The notes below the pieces were generated by a model. It did no database searches. It had not been told where the DNA came from and was given only the letters and a program-made list of their open reading frames with translations. Below, one piece after another: positions 10,493 to 22,881 of a stretch of 64,000 nucleotides of DNA; within the stretch, counting starts at the first letter, position 1; each line of letters starts with the position of its first letter. This DNA is from Utricularia gibba (lineage: Eukaryota > Streptophyta > Magnoliopsida > Lamiales > Lentibulariaceae). The position numbers and the translations under genes are program-made. The DNA lies in contig CM007991.1 of the NCBI GenBank assembly GCA_002189035.1, positions 806,001 through 870,000 of the forward strand, in the 5' to 3' direction.

Positions 10493-10768
10493 TGCTGCGG
10501 CCGCGAGGGAAAAAAGTGCCTTGCCGTGGGTTGCGGTGTAGGGGTTCTCTTTTGTAGATGAACACGAAGGGAGTTACGGAAATAAATCTAAATGTGATTT
10601 TGATATGATCTGGAAGTTGGAACTGTAAATTCGATCAAATTATATAAAATAAAATTTAAATCTCAAATTCATATAATTATAAATTAAGAATGCAGAATTT
10701 GGATATTAATTATCTAAATGGATGCAAGGTTCTGAGGTTTCCGATCAAGCAGTTAGTTCATCGAGAAG
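10493..10768. promoter_or_regulatory. Compact divergent promoter between FAS1 copy 2 and the FGGY kinase
   Basis: Only 276 bases separate the two divergent start codons. On the minus strand it carries the single 60-bp unit homologue (about 10578-10617) and a degenerate TATA-like TACAAAAG at 10556-10549. No TATA box is obvious on the plus side, which suits a housekeeping kinase gene. Confidence 0.6.
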
Positions 10769-13700
10769 ATGTCGGTGGCAGCAGGATCGCCAGCTCATCA
10801 ACGGCGCTCAATTTTTCTCGGCGTCGACGTTGGGACAGGAAGCGCGCGGGCTGGTTGTTTTTCTCTCCTTGACTCGTTCTGCGTGCTGATTGAATCATTT
10901 TAGTGGGCTTTTGGGTTATGTGATACAATTGTAGGCGCGGGTGTCTTGGTTTCTTGTAATGGATGGGGATGGATTCACATTCTGCAGCTTTCTTTAGTTG
11001 AATTAAGACTATTTAGGGGGAAAAAGATAGTTTTTTTTTTTTAAAGAGTTGCCTGAGATAACCTTGCCGAGGATCACGGCGGTGGAGGATTACTTGGCTA
11101 CGTGAATTTATTGTGCCTTCTTATTCTGTTGAAAGCAGGGTTATTTGATGAGAGTGGGCGATTGCTTGGTAGTGCTAGCAGCCCAATACAGCTATGGAAA
11201 GAAGGTGACTGTATTGAGGTTAGCAATTCAGGCTTCTTGATACGTTGGTATCTTCTCATGTTTACTGGCCTTTTTTTTTTTTATCGGCTAGCAATCTTCA
11301 ACCGATATATGGCTTGCTATTTGCACTGCTGTCAAAACAGCATGCTCTGTTGGTAATGTATCCGGTGATGAAGTAACAAGTTTAGGTTTTGCTGCCACGT
11401 GTTCTCTTGGTAAGTCAACTTGTACCGCTTGTTCCTCACATAATGCATCATACTTATCTCTAGCTGTGTTTTCTATAATTCATGCTGAATCATAATAGTG
11501 GACATTTTTACTTAGAGCCCTCTCTGGCACTGGAATCTACGAACCACAACGGGTTGTTCTAGCTTTTTCACTTTGAGAGCTGGTTTTTGCAGTTGCTGTT
11601 GATTTTGATGGAGAACCTGTGACAATTTCTTGGAGCGGCGATACAAGAAGAAATATCATTGTGTGGATGGACCATAGAGCTGTAAGGCAAGCTGAGAAGA
11701 TTAACTGCTCAAAATCACCGGTGTTGGAATATTGTGGTGGAGCTTTATCTCCTGAAATGCAGCTACCGAAGGTTTTTTAGATAATGCATTGTGAATATCT
11801 TTCTCGTAAGCCATCTTATTCTTCATATTGATTATATGCAATTTGCACGTCATGATGCTATGTGATGTGACAGAAAATCACAATGAATGAGGTACTCATT
11901 ATTAAATGACATTTAGTGTGTTATCTGAGAGATAGATATGGCATGCCTTTTATGCCGTGTGATTTATCTGGAGATGGCAACTGCGATCTCTGGGATGACA
12001 GAAATTTAGTTGCCTTTCATGGATGTTATAATATGGTGCTAAAATTTTCTGTTTAACTTTTTTTCAATTAAGTATAGGCTTCAATCTTCCTACTGGTCCT
12101 GCAAGCACGCACCAGTGAATGGAATTTTAATTCATCATTCAAGTACTATAAACGCTATACAACATGTGATAAGCATTTAAGCTGATGCTGTCCATTTCTA
12201 ATTAAAATTCTTATAGAAGTGTCACATTGCATTTTCAGCTTTTATGGGTTAAAGAAAACTTGCCAGAGTCATGGTCAATGGCATCTAGGTGGATGGATCT
12301 ATCTGATTGGCTGTCATTTAGGTTGACAATCTCCCACTTCAAATTTTGCTCCCAAGGTTTTGTTTGTTACTCAAGGAGAGAATCACATTCAATTTATTAT
12401 CTTTAGGGCTACCGGAGACGATACAAGGAGTCTATGCACCACAGTCTGCAAGTGGACTTATTTAGGCCATGCACATATGCAGCAGATAAGTGAGATCGAT
12501 CCTCAGGGCACTACAGCATGTGGATGGGATGATGAATTCTTGGAAGAGATTGGCCTTGGTGAACTTATTGAGGGCCATCACTCTAAAATTGGTGCACTTC
12601 TACGCTCAACAGTTTCATGTGTTGACATTTTGTTTTTTCCAAATTATGTGGTATTCTCTCTACCTTATGGCAATTTTGGAAAATCTAGTTTTTTGTAACA
12701 TGTTTTGGAAGGTCTACAGGAAGCAGGGTAGCATTTCCAGGCCATGCTTTGGGTAGTGGTTTAACCTCTGATGCTGCAAAGGCAAGAATTGTAGTCAAAA
12801 AGATGTTCTATTTGGTCAACGGATGATCTGAAACCTGATTATCTCATGCATGATAGTTGTGAGTCTTGCTAAGAAGGATACGTGGTTTACATTTCAGGGC
12901 TTTGATAAGCCTCTCCGCTTTTCAGGAATTGGGTCTGTTGACTGGGATACCTGTAGGTACATCCCTAATAGATGCTCATGCTGGTGGGGTTGGTGTGATG
13001 GAAAGTACACCTAAGACAGATTCTGAGTCAAGAGGTTGCTTCTCCTTGATTTTTCCTTCAACATATCGATGCTACTCGCTGTCTAAAGAACTGAGTGCAT
13101 CTGCATGGTCCTCTAGCTTATTATCTTGTGTATGTGTAGAGCTTGATGAAGATTCAATATGCCATCGAATGGTGTTAGTATGTGGAACTTCGACATGCCA
13201 TATGGCTATTTCTAAGAGAAAACTGTTCGTCCCAGGCATTTGGGGACCTTTTTGGTCAGGTAAGGTTCCAACAGAAGGATCCTAATGGCATGGAGATTTG
13301 ACCTGTGTCTTACTACAGTTCACTTTTTTAAATGATTTAGCGATGGTGCCTCAGTATTGGCTAACTGAAGGAGGTCAGAGTGCTACTGGCGCATTACTTG
13401 ATCACATAATAGAACGCCATGTGGCTTTTCTGCATCTTGCCGATAAAGCTGCCTACCAGAGTGCTACAGCTTGCTCCTGCTTGTAACTATGTTTCATCAT
13501 CTTCAAGGATCCCACATGATTTTCTGTTTTCAGATGTTTCAATATTTGAATTGCTGAATAAAATGCTGGAACTAATAAAGGAAGAAGCAGGCGCACATTT
13601 CCTTGCTGCTTTGACCAGGGACATCCACGTCCTTCCTGATTTCCATGGGAACAGGTTGAAGCTCGAGACTTCCTTAGGAATTTGTATTTTTTTAATCTAG

Positions 13701-14475
13701 TTCATTGATCTTCAATATTTTTGGTTTAGATCACCCATGGCAGATCCTGAATCAAAAGGGATGATAAGTGGCCTAACACTCGATTCAGATGAAAAGCAAC
13801 TAGCGGTGCTTTACCTTGCAACAGTCCAGGCCATAGCATACGGAACTCGACATATCATGGAGCACTGTAACTCCCGAGGACACCAAGTGAGCCTACTACT
13901 TATTCTCTTTTGTGATCAGCGTAAACTAGAGCTTATTTATACAGTGTCAGAATTCAGCAACTGCACTTTTTTCCAGATTGACACCTTGCTTGCATGTGGT
14001 GGGCTCACAAAGAACTCCTTGTTCATTCAAGAGCACGCTGATATTGCAGGTTCTCTCCCTTTCCAAGTGCATATGTCACCAGGCCTAATCATGTTCATGA
14101 ATCGTATAAAGTTTTCCTGAGTACCTTTATCTCAACAGGCTGCCCCATAATCCTTCCACGCGAAAACGAGTCTGTGCTCCTCGGTGCAGCGATTCTCGGC
14201 GCTGTTGCTTCAAAGAAGTATTCCACAGTCCGAGAGGCCATGAAAGCCCTGAATGCTGCTGGCCAGGTAGGAAACTCCTACTTATCCCTTCAGTCGACAG
14301 CTTGAAAAAGTTGTCTCATTGACTGTCACTTAAACTCCTATTTCAGATTGTTCACCCCTCTAGTGACCCCAAGGTGAAGAGCTTCCATGATGCCAAGTAC
14401 CAAATCTTTCGCCTTCTGTATGAGCAGCAGCTCGCTCACCGTGCCATCATGAGGAATGCTCTATCCGACTACTGA
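10769..14475 (+). CDS. FGGY-family pentulose (D-ribulose-type) kinase
   Basis: Fifteen exons (10769-10853, 11139-11218, 11292-11409, 11593-11771, 12239-12321, 12407-12591, 12720-12781, 12926-13034, 13140-13259, 13341-13460, 13534-13654, 13730-13886, 13977-14049, 14139-14266, 14347-14475) give 583 codons with no break. The N-terminal phosphate-binding motif of the FGGY/actin-like ATPase fold is clear ([18 protein letters not shown]). It is followed by WMDHRA, the [10 protein letters not shown] substrate/catalytic block, the CGTSTCHM motif and the C-terminal [16 protein letters not shown]-binding block. This pattern fits the FGGY carbohydrate kinase group that includes plant and yeast D-ribulokinases, which phosphorylate free D-ribulose with ATP in the cytosol. 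D-xylulose as substrate cannot be excluded. No clear targeting peptide is visible. Intron 7 uses a GC donor (12782). Xylose isomerase follows on the same strand. Confidence 0.92.
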
Positions 14476-15343
14476 AATTACACAGGTCCGTTGGCTTCTG
14501 TTAGTAATAAGCTATTCCTCTGACTCAATTCCTGGAAGCATCAACACCCATCTGTGTACACTTCTCATGATGGCAATAAGAGTGTAAATTTAGCAATGTT
14601 GTCATCCCACTGTGTGCCCAACTCCCAAACTTCTCCCTATCCTAAAGTTTTCAGTTCTTTTTTATATCACTGACTCTATCATGAAATTGGATTGGATCGT
14701 GTTTTTTTTTTTTTTCTGTGTGCCTTAGAAATTCAACCATAGTTTATTACGATAAAATTAATGGTTCTTAATATCAATTTTTTATATAAATGGATTTTTC
14801 TAATTATTTTGTATCATGAAGGTTAATTAGTTATCTAGTTAGAGTTATTTAAAAAAAATGGTCATTCATATAATCTATCTCATACAGTTAGTTAAAATTT
14901 TTATATTACAAGTAATCATTTTTTTCACACACGGAAACATATGATTGCGACACTTCTAATAGATACTCCTCCCCACGGCACTCTTTCTATATATAAAAAT
15001 AAAAAATTAAAGCATTATGTCATCAATTGACATATCACATTGCATATCTTTCCTTTTTTTTTTCCCCCAACCATTAAAAAAAAATTTGATTGCATTTTCC
15101 CATCTTTCATTGATTCTTAGTTTCATATTGGAATCTTTCCTAAACGAACTATCGCTATGGAATTAGATTAAATTTTTGTGATTATTTCCCTTGAGGGGTA
15201 CATTATGTTGTCTCGGGAGAGTATACTTTAGGCAACAAATATTTTAATAATGATATATGTATTATATTATATTTTGTAGGAAAGAAAATTCAAGAAAATA
15301 GCTGATGTCAGACTTTGAAAGACTACAAGCTCTGGGATAATGT
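14476..15343. other. Spacer with 3' UTR of the kinase gene
   Basis: AT-rich non-coding DNA between the kinase stop codon and the promoter of xylose isomerase. No gene is seen. Confidence 0.5.
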
Positions 15344-15397
15344 TTGATGACGTGTCACGTGACTCTAACGGTTCTTCACTTCACCCTCTGTATAAAT
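15344..15397 (+). promoter_or_regulatory. bZIP-type palindrome and TATA box of the xylose isomerase gene
   Basis: A TGACGTG core overlaps the perfect palindrome GTCACGTGAC at 15354-15363, and TATAAAT follows at 15391-15397. The first is a strong bZIP (G-box/ATF-like) site. TGACGTG is also part of known plant unfolded-protein-response elements. The product carries a signal peptide, so control by ER-stress or light bZIPs is possible but unproven. The ATG lies ~230 bases downstream. Confidence 0.6.
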
Positions 15398-15630
15398 CCC
15401 TTCGGCACCTTTTACAATTTGCATCCCCGCCTGCTCGGTGCAAGCCTGGTTGTGACTCGTATGCTCTCTCAATCATCTCTGTAACTAGATGGATCGTCAT
15501 TCTGGGTTTTCTGTTGAGGGTTACTGTGATTTCATTTTTTTAATGTTTGGGAGCGATATTAGGTGTGAGGATCGGTTATTCATACCTTTTAGAATTTGAT
15601 TTGCGTCGCAGGGTTTGTTCCCCGTTTGAG

Positions 15631-17989
15631 ATGGCTGTGAAGACCCGTTTGTTTTTGATGATCTTGGTTTCTCTGAATGCTGTTTCTAGTGTCGTGGTAA
15701 AGTTGGCATCTTTGAGGTTATGTGCTCATAAATCGTCAATTAGCCGTTGTGGGTTAGATTTTGTATTTGTTTTATGCATGGACTTCAGTTTGCTTCTGAG
15801 CCATCATCATGCCCTGCTAATCTGGAAACAAGTTGTGATGCGGAAACAAAAGGGGAGTTCTTTCCAGGTATTACGAAGATTAAGTATGAGGTGAGGGCCT
15901 TTCATGCGAATACCCGGTTTAGAAAACATGAGATTTCTTTGGTCAAGTATATTTTGTGGTGATCGTTGCTTGGTGGGGACTTTTGCAGGGGCCTTCTAGC
16001 AAGAATCCTCTTGCTTTCAAGTGGTACAATGCTGAAGAAGTTGTGCTTGGTAAAAAGATGAAGGTGTGCTCTGTTTCTAGTTGTCTATATCATCATCATG
16101 GATGCTTGCAAACTTTATTGTCTGCTTTAGGAGTGGTTAAGATTCAGTATCGCATTTTGGCATACCTTTCGTGGAACTGGGGCCGATCCATTTGGTGCAC
16201 CAACAAAGGTATGGCCGTGGGAGGATGGCACTAATTCCTTGGATATGGCCAAGACAAGAAGTACGGTTATTACTGTCTCTTTGGTATATTCTGGAGTTGT
16301 CCTTGGAAAATTTTACTGGTTAACAGCATATTGTCGCTTTGATGTTCCAGTGAAGGCAAACTTTGAGTTCATTGAAAAGCTTGGAGTTGATAGATGGTGC
16401 TTCCACGACAGGGATATTGCTCCTGAGGGGAAAACAATTGAGGTTTTTGAATACACGAATGCTCCTTTGTTTCTCCAGTGTTTTAGACATTATTTATTCG
16501 GATGCAGGAAACCAATTCGAATTTGGATGAGATTGTCGCTGTTGCAAAAAGCCTTCAGGTAAATATACAAATGTAACATTTTTCTCTCTATTTCACACAT
16601 TAGCCACTCGGTTATCTCCCCTGTGTTTTTTTTTCCCAGGAGAAAACAGGCATCCGTCCTCTATGGGGCACAGCTCAGTTGTTCTATCACCCCAGATTCA
16701 TGCATGGAGCTGCAACTAGGTACTGGTCTTTTGAATGTTTTTCTGTCAATTAAGTAGATGCTGATGTTCTTTCACCTCAAGCTAATTCCCTACACTTAAT
16801 CCTATACAGCTCTGAACTAGGAGTATATTTATATTCTGCTGCTCAGGTCAAGAAAGCCATTGAGGTATATATACACCTTCTGAATTTGTTTTTATCTGGA
16901 CATCCCACACCCCATCATCATAATGTTTTACTCCATCCTTTTCATATGCACACAGGTGACACATTATCTTGGTGGGGAGAATTATGTTTTCTGGGGCGGC
17001 CGTGAGGGTTACCAGTCTCTTTTGAACACCGATATGGAAAGAGAACTTGATCACATGGTACACAGATTGTTATGAAACATTACATATGAATGGCTTCTTT
17101 CCATTTCTTCTTAAATTGAGTTTATTACCATAAACCTACACTTTTGCAGGCCAGATTCTTTGAAGCTGCTGTTGCCTATAAGAAGAAGATCGGATTTAAT
17201 GGTGTAATATCATCTTATGTAGATGCTGCTGTGATTCCAAAGATTGCATCCTTGATATTCATGTGCGAATGGTTTTGCAGGAACATTTCTTATAGAACCT
17301 AAGCCCCAAGAACCCACCAAGCACCAGTTTGTCTCTCTAACTGCGGCTGTTTTGCTTTGCATTCCCCATCAACAAGGGAGCTAACTTGTTCATCTTGTTT
17401 TAGGTATGATTGGGATGCTGCTACATCAGCAAACTTCCTCCGAAAATATGATCTTATAAACGAGTTTAAACTGAACATTGAGTGCAACCATGCAACCCTG
17501 TCTGGCCACAGCTGCCACCATGAGCTTGAGACTGCCAGAATCAATGGACTTCTAGGAAACATAGATGCCAACACCGGCGACCCTCAAGTTGGCTGGGACA
17601 CAGACCAGTTTATGATGGATGTTGCGGAAGCAACTATGGTGATGCTCTCTGTGATTAAAAACGGAGGACTGGCACCCGGAGGATTCAACTTCGATGCGAA
17701 GCTCCGGCGGGAGAGCACAGATGTAGAAGACATCTTCATTGCTCATATTGCAGGCATGGATACTCTCGCTCGAGGGCTGCGTAATGCTGCTAAGCTGATT
17801 GAGGATGGCTCGTTGGCTGACCTTGTCAGGAAGAGATACCAGAGCTTTGATTCGGAGATTGGGGCTCTGATTGAGGCCGGAGAAACCGATTTTGAGTTCC
17901 TGGAGAAGAAAGCAATCGAGTTTGGAGAACCTAAGGTTGGTTCTGCTAAACAAGAGTTAGCTGAAATGATCTTCCAAGCAGCATTGTAG
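15631..17989 (+). CDS. XYLA: Xylose isomerase
   Basis: Twelve exons (15631-15696, 15789-15890, 15989-16063, 16131-16260, 16351-16442, 16508-16558, 16640-16719, 16810-16864, 16956-17057, 17150-17201, 17281-17326, 17404-17989) give 478 residues. Core motifs are intact: [13 protein letters not shown], the catalytic-His block [37 protein letters not shown] and [17 protein letters not shown], the last carrying metal ligands. The enzyme interconverts D-xylose and D-xylulose with divalent metal. Unlike bacterial XylA, the protein starts with a hydrophobic signal peptide ([20 protein letters not shown]) followed by a ~50-residue leader, a feature of plant homologues that implies entry to the secretory pathway. 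It lies 1.16 kb downstream of the FGGY kinase on the same strand and tail-to-tail with the metallopeptidase gene (~190 bp). Confidence 0.95.
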
Positions 17990-18178
17990 GTGATGATGAC
18001 CCAAACCCAGTTGCAGTAGAACCTGTTCTTCACCTTCACATCATGAAAAGTGCCATGTACAAAACATTTATTCCATGGCCATTCTGAATAAGATTTTCTT
18101 TTCTTGTCTCTAAAAATCAGAGGCAAACAAACACATGACTAAAACCCCTGAAGCATCATGGTTTCATCTTCCGACGGT

Positions 18179-21100
18179 TCAGAAGACCGGCAAGCTGGCC
18201 AAGAACGCGAGGGTGAGCGGAGAAGTCGACTTACCAAAAAGCGAACACCAAGGAGGTAGCTTTGCGATGATGTTTTCTGTTGGAGGAGTCATTCGCAACA
18301 CATCAGTTCGCAAACGAAGAAGGCTACTGCTTTTCTGTTTCTCGGTAGTATTCACTGCCCGGTGAACAGAAAGGATGAACTTCGTCGGCGATTTCTTGCC
18401 ACCGGAGAACTGAATTATATGCCATCCATCAACACTGCTCTTCCTACCATACGGAATCAGCTCATCGCCACTTTCAGCATCTACACCCATTGAGCATGAA
18501 ATTGGTAAGCAGAGAATAATCAGCAGCCACATCTCCAGATAGTTTTTGGATACCTTTCAGCATGAAGTCCTCAATTTCAATGGTATTGATTGCAAGTGCC
18601 CAGCGAGTAGAAGCCTTGGTGTCAATGAAGATACGGGTTTCCAACTCATCTGTCTGCGCATCCTTCTGTACATGGATCACAGGAATGTCGGACTTGAGCC
18701 AGCCTATCTCAGCATTCTTGCTCGTCCAACAACTGTAGTTGGCTGAAAAGGTAACAAAATCTACGGATCTATTCCTCCCACAAACAAAGCCTTCACCAAC
18801 ATGCTCTGCTTCCTTGTTCAAGTTTCCAGGAGTCCCTGAAAACAGAGAAATGTACGAAACTGGGTCCTGCTTTTGAAGGACAGTGCCTGTTGCATCAATG
18901 ACATGCACAACCTGGGGTTGAACAAGATGTGAGATAATATCATTCTATGATTGCCTGAGGGGATAACAATGACGGAACAGAGGTGGCTTACATTCACAGC
19001 TCTAGCTGCATCTTCGGTAAATGCAGGAGCAAATCCTCCCAAAACTGCAGCCAGAGAGAGCAAGAACAGACTGCCTGCAGTGATGATCACCGGACTTTTG
19101 TTTTCTAGGACATGATCAAGTTGGGGCATGTTAGTGAATCATCAAGTCGAGATCTAGAGAGCTTAAGACAACTTTATGCATCACAAGAAGACGAGACCGA
19201 CATAAGATAACACAAAGCAAACTAGATCATCACCTGATAGATGAACATAGCATAGTACATGCCAGAGCATTAAGCATACAACTGCTGAAATGAATACTGC
19301 AACTACCATGTTCAATACCCAATCTGGAGTTGAACCGGGGTTCCTGTCAGTGAAATATGTTAGTGCATTTCAGTTGGGTGCTAAAGAATGCAAATCCCAA
19401 AAATAATTAACATAATCAGATGCATAAGCTAATCCTTCTATACATGGAACCATGCCATGGGATTAGGAGTGACATTGTTTATTCTTTACCTCACAAAGCG
19501 AACAGCATATCCAACTATGGTAGCTGAGCACCTGATAACCAAGCCAGAGGAGAGCAGAAATGGCACAAACAAACCAAGTATCAAGGTCACAGTTTTTAGT
19601 GCCTTTGGGAGCCTTTCTGGTGACAATGTTGCTTCTAGCAAACCATCTGCGGTGTTCAGATGCAATATTTGTCAAGACAGGGAAAGAATAAAAAATTTCT
19701 AGAGCAAGTAATACAAGAAATGTGAATAATTTCAGATGATTATTTGCAGCGATCTATCAGTATAGTTGAAGGCACCCTTTCCATGAAATTCCTACTCCAT
19801 TCTAATCAATACTACATGTTATGCTGATATCTAAAAAACACGGCTTTGTGCTAGGAAATAGTGGGCAGGTGCACTCACAAGCAAATGCAGGAGACACTAA
19901 CCAAGCGAGAGCTATATACGCTACACCAATCTGATAATAGACTCCAAGAGCAAGGAGAAGAAGCCACTGCAAGAATCCAGCTTTAAAGAGCCATCTTTCA
20001 GCATCTAACTTAGCAACAGTGGCGTGCAAACTAGTAGGTAGATTCCTCTTTCGTCCGACAAAAGTACGAGACAAATAAGACTCAAGGGCACGATAAACCA
20101 TATGTTGACCTGTGAGTGCACCGAGAAAAGCAGGTGCACCAAAAAGTCCAGCCACTAGCAACGGACAAGATACATAGGGCACTGCTGAAGTAGACATGAA
20201 GTACAGCATGAAAGCAACCACAGAGGAAAAGCTAATAGAACATATCCATGTAACTATCACACTGAGGCATGATAATGATAATGCCACAGCTGCTGGATAT
20301 CCTCCATATAAAGTGATGTTGTCCAAAGGAGAACTGACTGCCCTATTACTGACTGGTAAAACATTTTCCCGAGATTCTGCGGGATGGTGATCATGTATGT
20401 TCCCTGAGACAAACAAAAACAATATCTAAATGAAAAAACTGAATCATAAACCAAAAATATCAAAAATGAAAAAAAAAAAGTAGCTTCATCCCCAGAACAT
20501 GAATATACCAAAATGTCAAAATATATAGAGTTCTTCCCATTTGAGTTGGATCCTGTGCCTTCAGGAAGGCTTGATGACGCAGCATGAACTAAGAAAGAAA
20601 GCATATTTTCCCCGAGATGTTGGAGCGAACCAGGTTTCAAAAGCTTCAACTTATCATTCTGCATTTAAGAAATAAAATCCACAATAAGTTCATATCATCC
20701 AAATTCTAATAAAATATTATTCATCTCAGTTACCTTGGTGTGGTAAACAACAGTATTGTCTGTGAACGCAAAATCAAGACCTGAGAGACCTGCCAACTCT
20801 CTGTACACTTGGAAATCAGTGGCAGACTTTATAAGCCCGGATGCGAAGAGATCCTAAGAATTTCAGACACAAAAGGCACAAGTGGATATATGTATGCATG
20901 AAACAAGAGTATCAAGAATAGGATTGCCAAAAAATGAGGCAAAAAACCTGACTGAACACTTGAGCAGATGGATATTTTGCAACAGAGGCAAATTTTTCAA
21001 CAGCCCAGGTATCGGGACCAGTCTGTGAAATGAAGAATGGAGCAAATAAATCTTCATTGTGGTAATAAGAAAAAAAAAAAGAACAGAAACATAAATGAGG

Positions 21101-22410
21101 AACATCAGGAAGCAGTTACCAATATCAGACCTGAAATATACCAGATTTTCCTCCAATTCCCATAGCTTCCAAATCAATTGCCACTCTTATGGTATCATTC
21201 CATGGGTGCTGCACCACTTACATATTAGGAATAGGAATGAACAATCATTGCTAAAAATTTGATCGTCAATGACTTTTTCGATACAGGAGAATGTTGTAGA
21301 GTACATTAAAAAGCACTTCAAATAGAAAAACCCTACATGGGTGATGAAGCTATGAGCACCATTCAGACCTTCCTCCTCCCCCGTATTGAACAGAAATATA
21401 ATAGCATTCTTAAATCCATGTCCCATCTGTGATAATCCACGCGCAAGCTCCAGCATAACAGCCACACATGAACTGCAGTCACCAGCTCCTTCGCTGAGAA
21501 AACAAACAGAGAAGTTAACAACTGACTCAGCTGCTTAAAATCCAACTCGATGGATCTACGAATAGTAGGAATAAGCTTCTGCAGCAACCGATCTTGCTGG
21601 AAAAAAAAGTGATGCTACAATATAAAAAGGTACGTTGAGAAAACTGTATCAATGTGGGATGAAACCAGGATTGCATTTTCCGCAGCTCCAGATGAAAACT
21701 TGGGGATGATTCTCAGCACAATGTGATCCAAATCTGAATAAACAACGGTTCTTCCTTAAAGAGGCCACCAGCTAGATTGTTCGCACCATATTTTGAATGG
21801 AAGAAGTCCACATCCACGTTCACCTCCCAGTGAGCTGATTTTTTTATATTCTCCGCGACATTTTTCACATACTGCATTAGAAGATGACACGAACCCATCA
21901 ACACATATATGCATATTCGTCCAGTTTTGAGCCCAATGGAAGCATATTTTCGACAGTGTTTTGTGTTAAAGATTCGTGCTTTATTTTTCGCAAAACGAAA
22001 ATTTCTTTGTGATCAAGTCAAAACAAAAAAAAAAAGATCAAATAAAGAAGCAGAACCTGTACGGCACTTTCAAGTGCATGAGAACCGACGGGATGAGGAC
22101 CAAATTGAGTCAACGCCTTGACATGCGTCATGGCTTCATACTCAGAAAAGCCCCTTTTCCCCACCTGCTCCAGAGACGCCGGTGGAGGTAGAGTCTGAAA
22201 CTGATAATAATACACACTCCAAGCCCCATAAATCATCAGGGCTAACAATCCAAGAATCGAATATGATGATCTATTTGCCACCAAAACCACATTCTTGCTC
22301 GTCAAAGACTTGTCTTCTTCTTCCTTTCCACTATCTTGACTGCTTCCCATACCACTACCACTCGCATAATCAGACGAAGGCGCGCCTCTGGGCCTTTGCC
22401 TCATCTTCAT
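18179..22410 (-). CDS. Endoplasmic reticulum metallopeptidase 1-like (M28 zinc peptidase); two apparent frame breaks
   Basis: This multi-exon minus-strand gene starts with a basic cytosolic N-terminus (MKMRQRPRG), then a first TM span (ILGLLALMIYGAWSVYYYQF) and a lumenal M28 peptidase domain. Zinc-site blocks are EGAGDCSSCVAVMLELARG, FLFNTGEEEGLNGAHSFI and DLEAMG. A multi-span membrane region follows (GGYPAAVALSLSCLS to LVSPAFA and later exons), then a C-terminal lumenal domain ending near PPWCSLFGKSTSP. ERMP1-type proteins are ER-resident aminopeptidase-like enzymes. Two sites need one extra G in the sense strand to stay in frame: GG at 21755-21754, before a block reading RTVVYSDLDHIVLRIIPK, and GG at 20305-20304, after TTSLYM. 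Both look like the same error seen elsewhere in the window. The end at 18179 follows family C-termini. Exon borders were inferred by eye. Confidence 0.85.
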
Positions 22411-22881
22411 GAAGCAACTGGTACCCTGGATTTCCTGCGCTCACCTTGTTAGAGGAACTCAGATTCCGATATCTTAAATCACCACACCTTCGATGATGGA
22501 GGAAATCGGAGAAATCAAAGTGGCTCTTCTTGTATAATACACTTCCTTCTTCAAATACTCGCACCCAATTCTAATCCTAAACCCGAAGCGAATAAATGTT
22601 GAACAAAGGAAAAGACTGGCGCTGAGTAGCCGGAATCTCACGCCGCAGTGACACTGAGCCCGACGACTGATGCCGGGAGGGATGATAACACCGGGCCGAA
22701 GGAAGAGTCAGAAAGACTCTTGATAGATTTGATTGGTTGCGTATGCAATATTTATTTTATACGAATATTTATAATGAATATAAAAGGAAATTTAATAATT
22801 ATTATTTATATATTCAATCGTAGGTGACATAATGCTGATATAAAAATGACGCCATTTTTTACTAATAAGCATACATAAATT
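22411..22881. other. Spacer upstream of the metallopeptidase gene
   Basis: Contains the 5' flank of the metallopeptidase gene and the 3' flank of the TBL gene. The left part probably includes 5' UTR. Nothing else is recognised. Confidence 0.45.

Noticed and set aside
10095-10565. 156-codon minus-strand open frame in the FAS1 copy 2 region
   Set aside because: It is an alternative frame of the FAS1 gene with no domain; the FAS1 frame has signal peptide and domain.
10769-17989. A bacterial-type xyl operon or horizontal transfer
   Set aside because: Both genes have many plant-type introns, independent promoters and plant-like leaders, so they are ordinary nuclear genes that happen to be adjacent.
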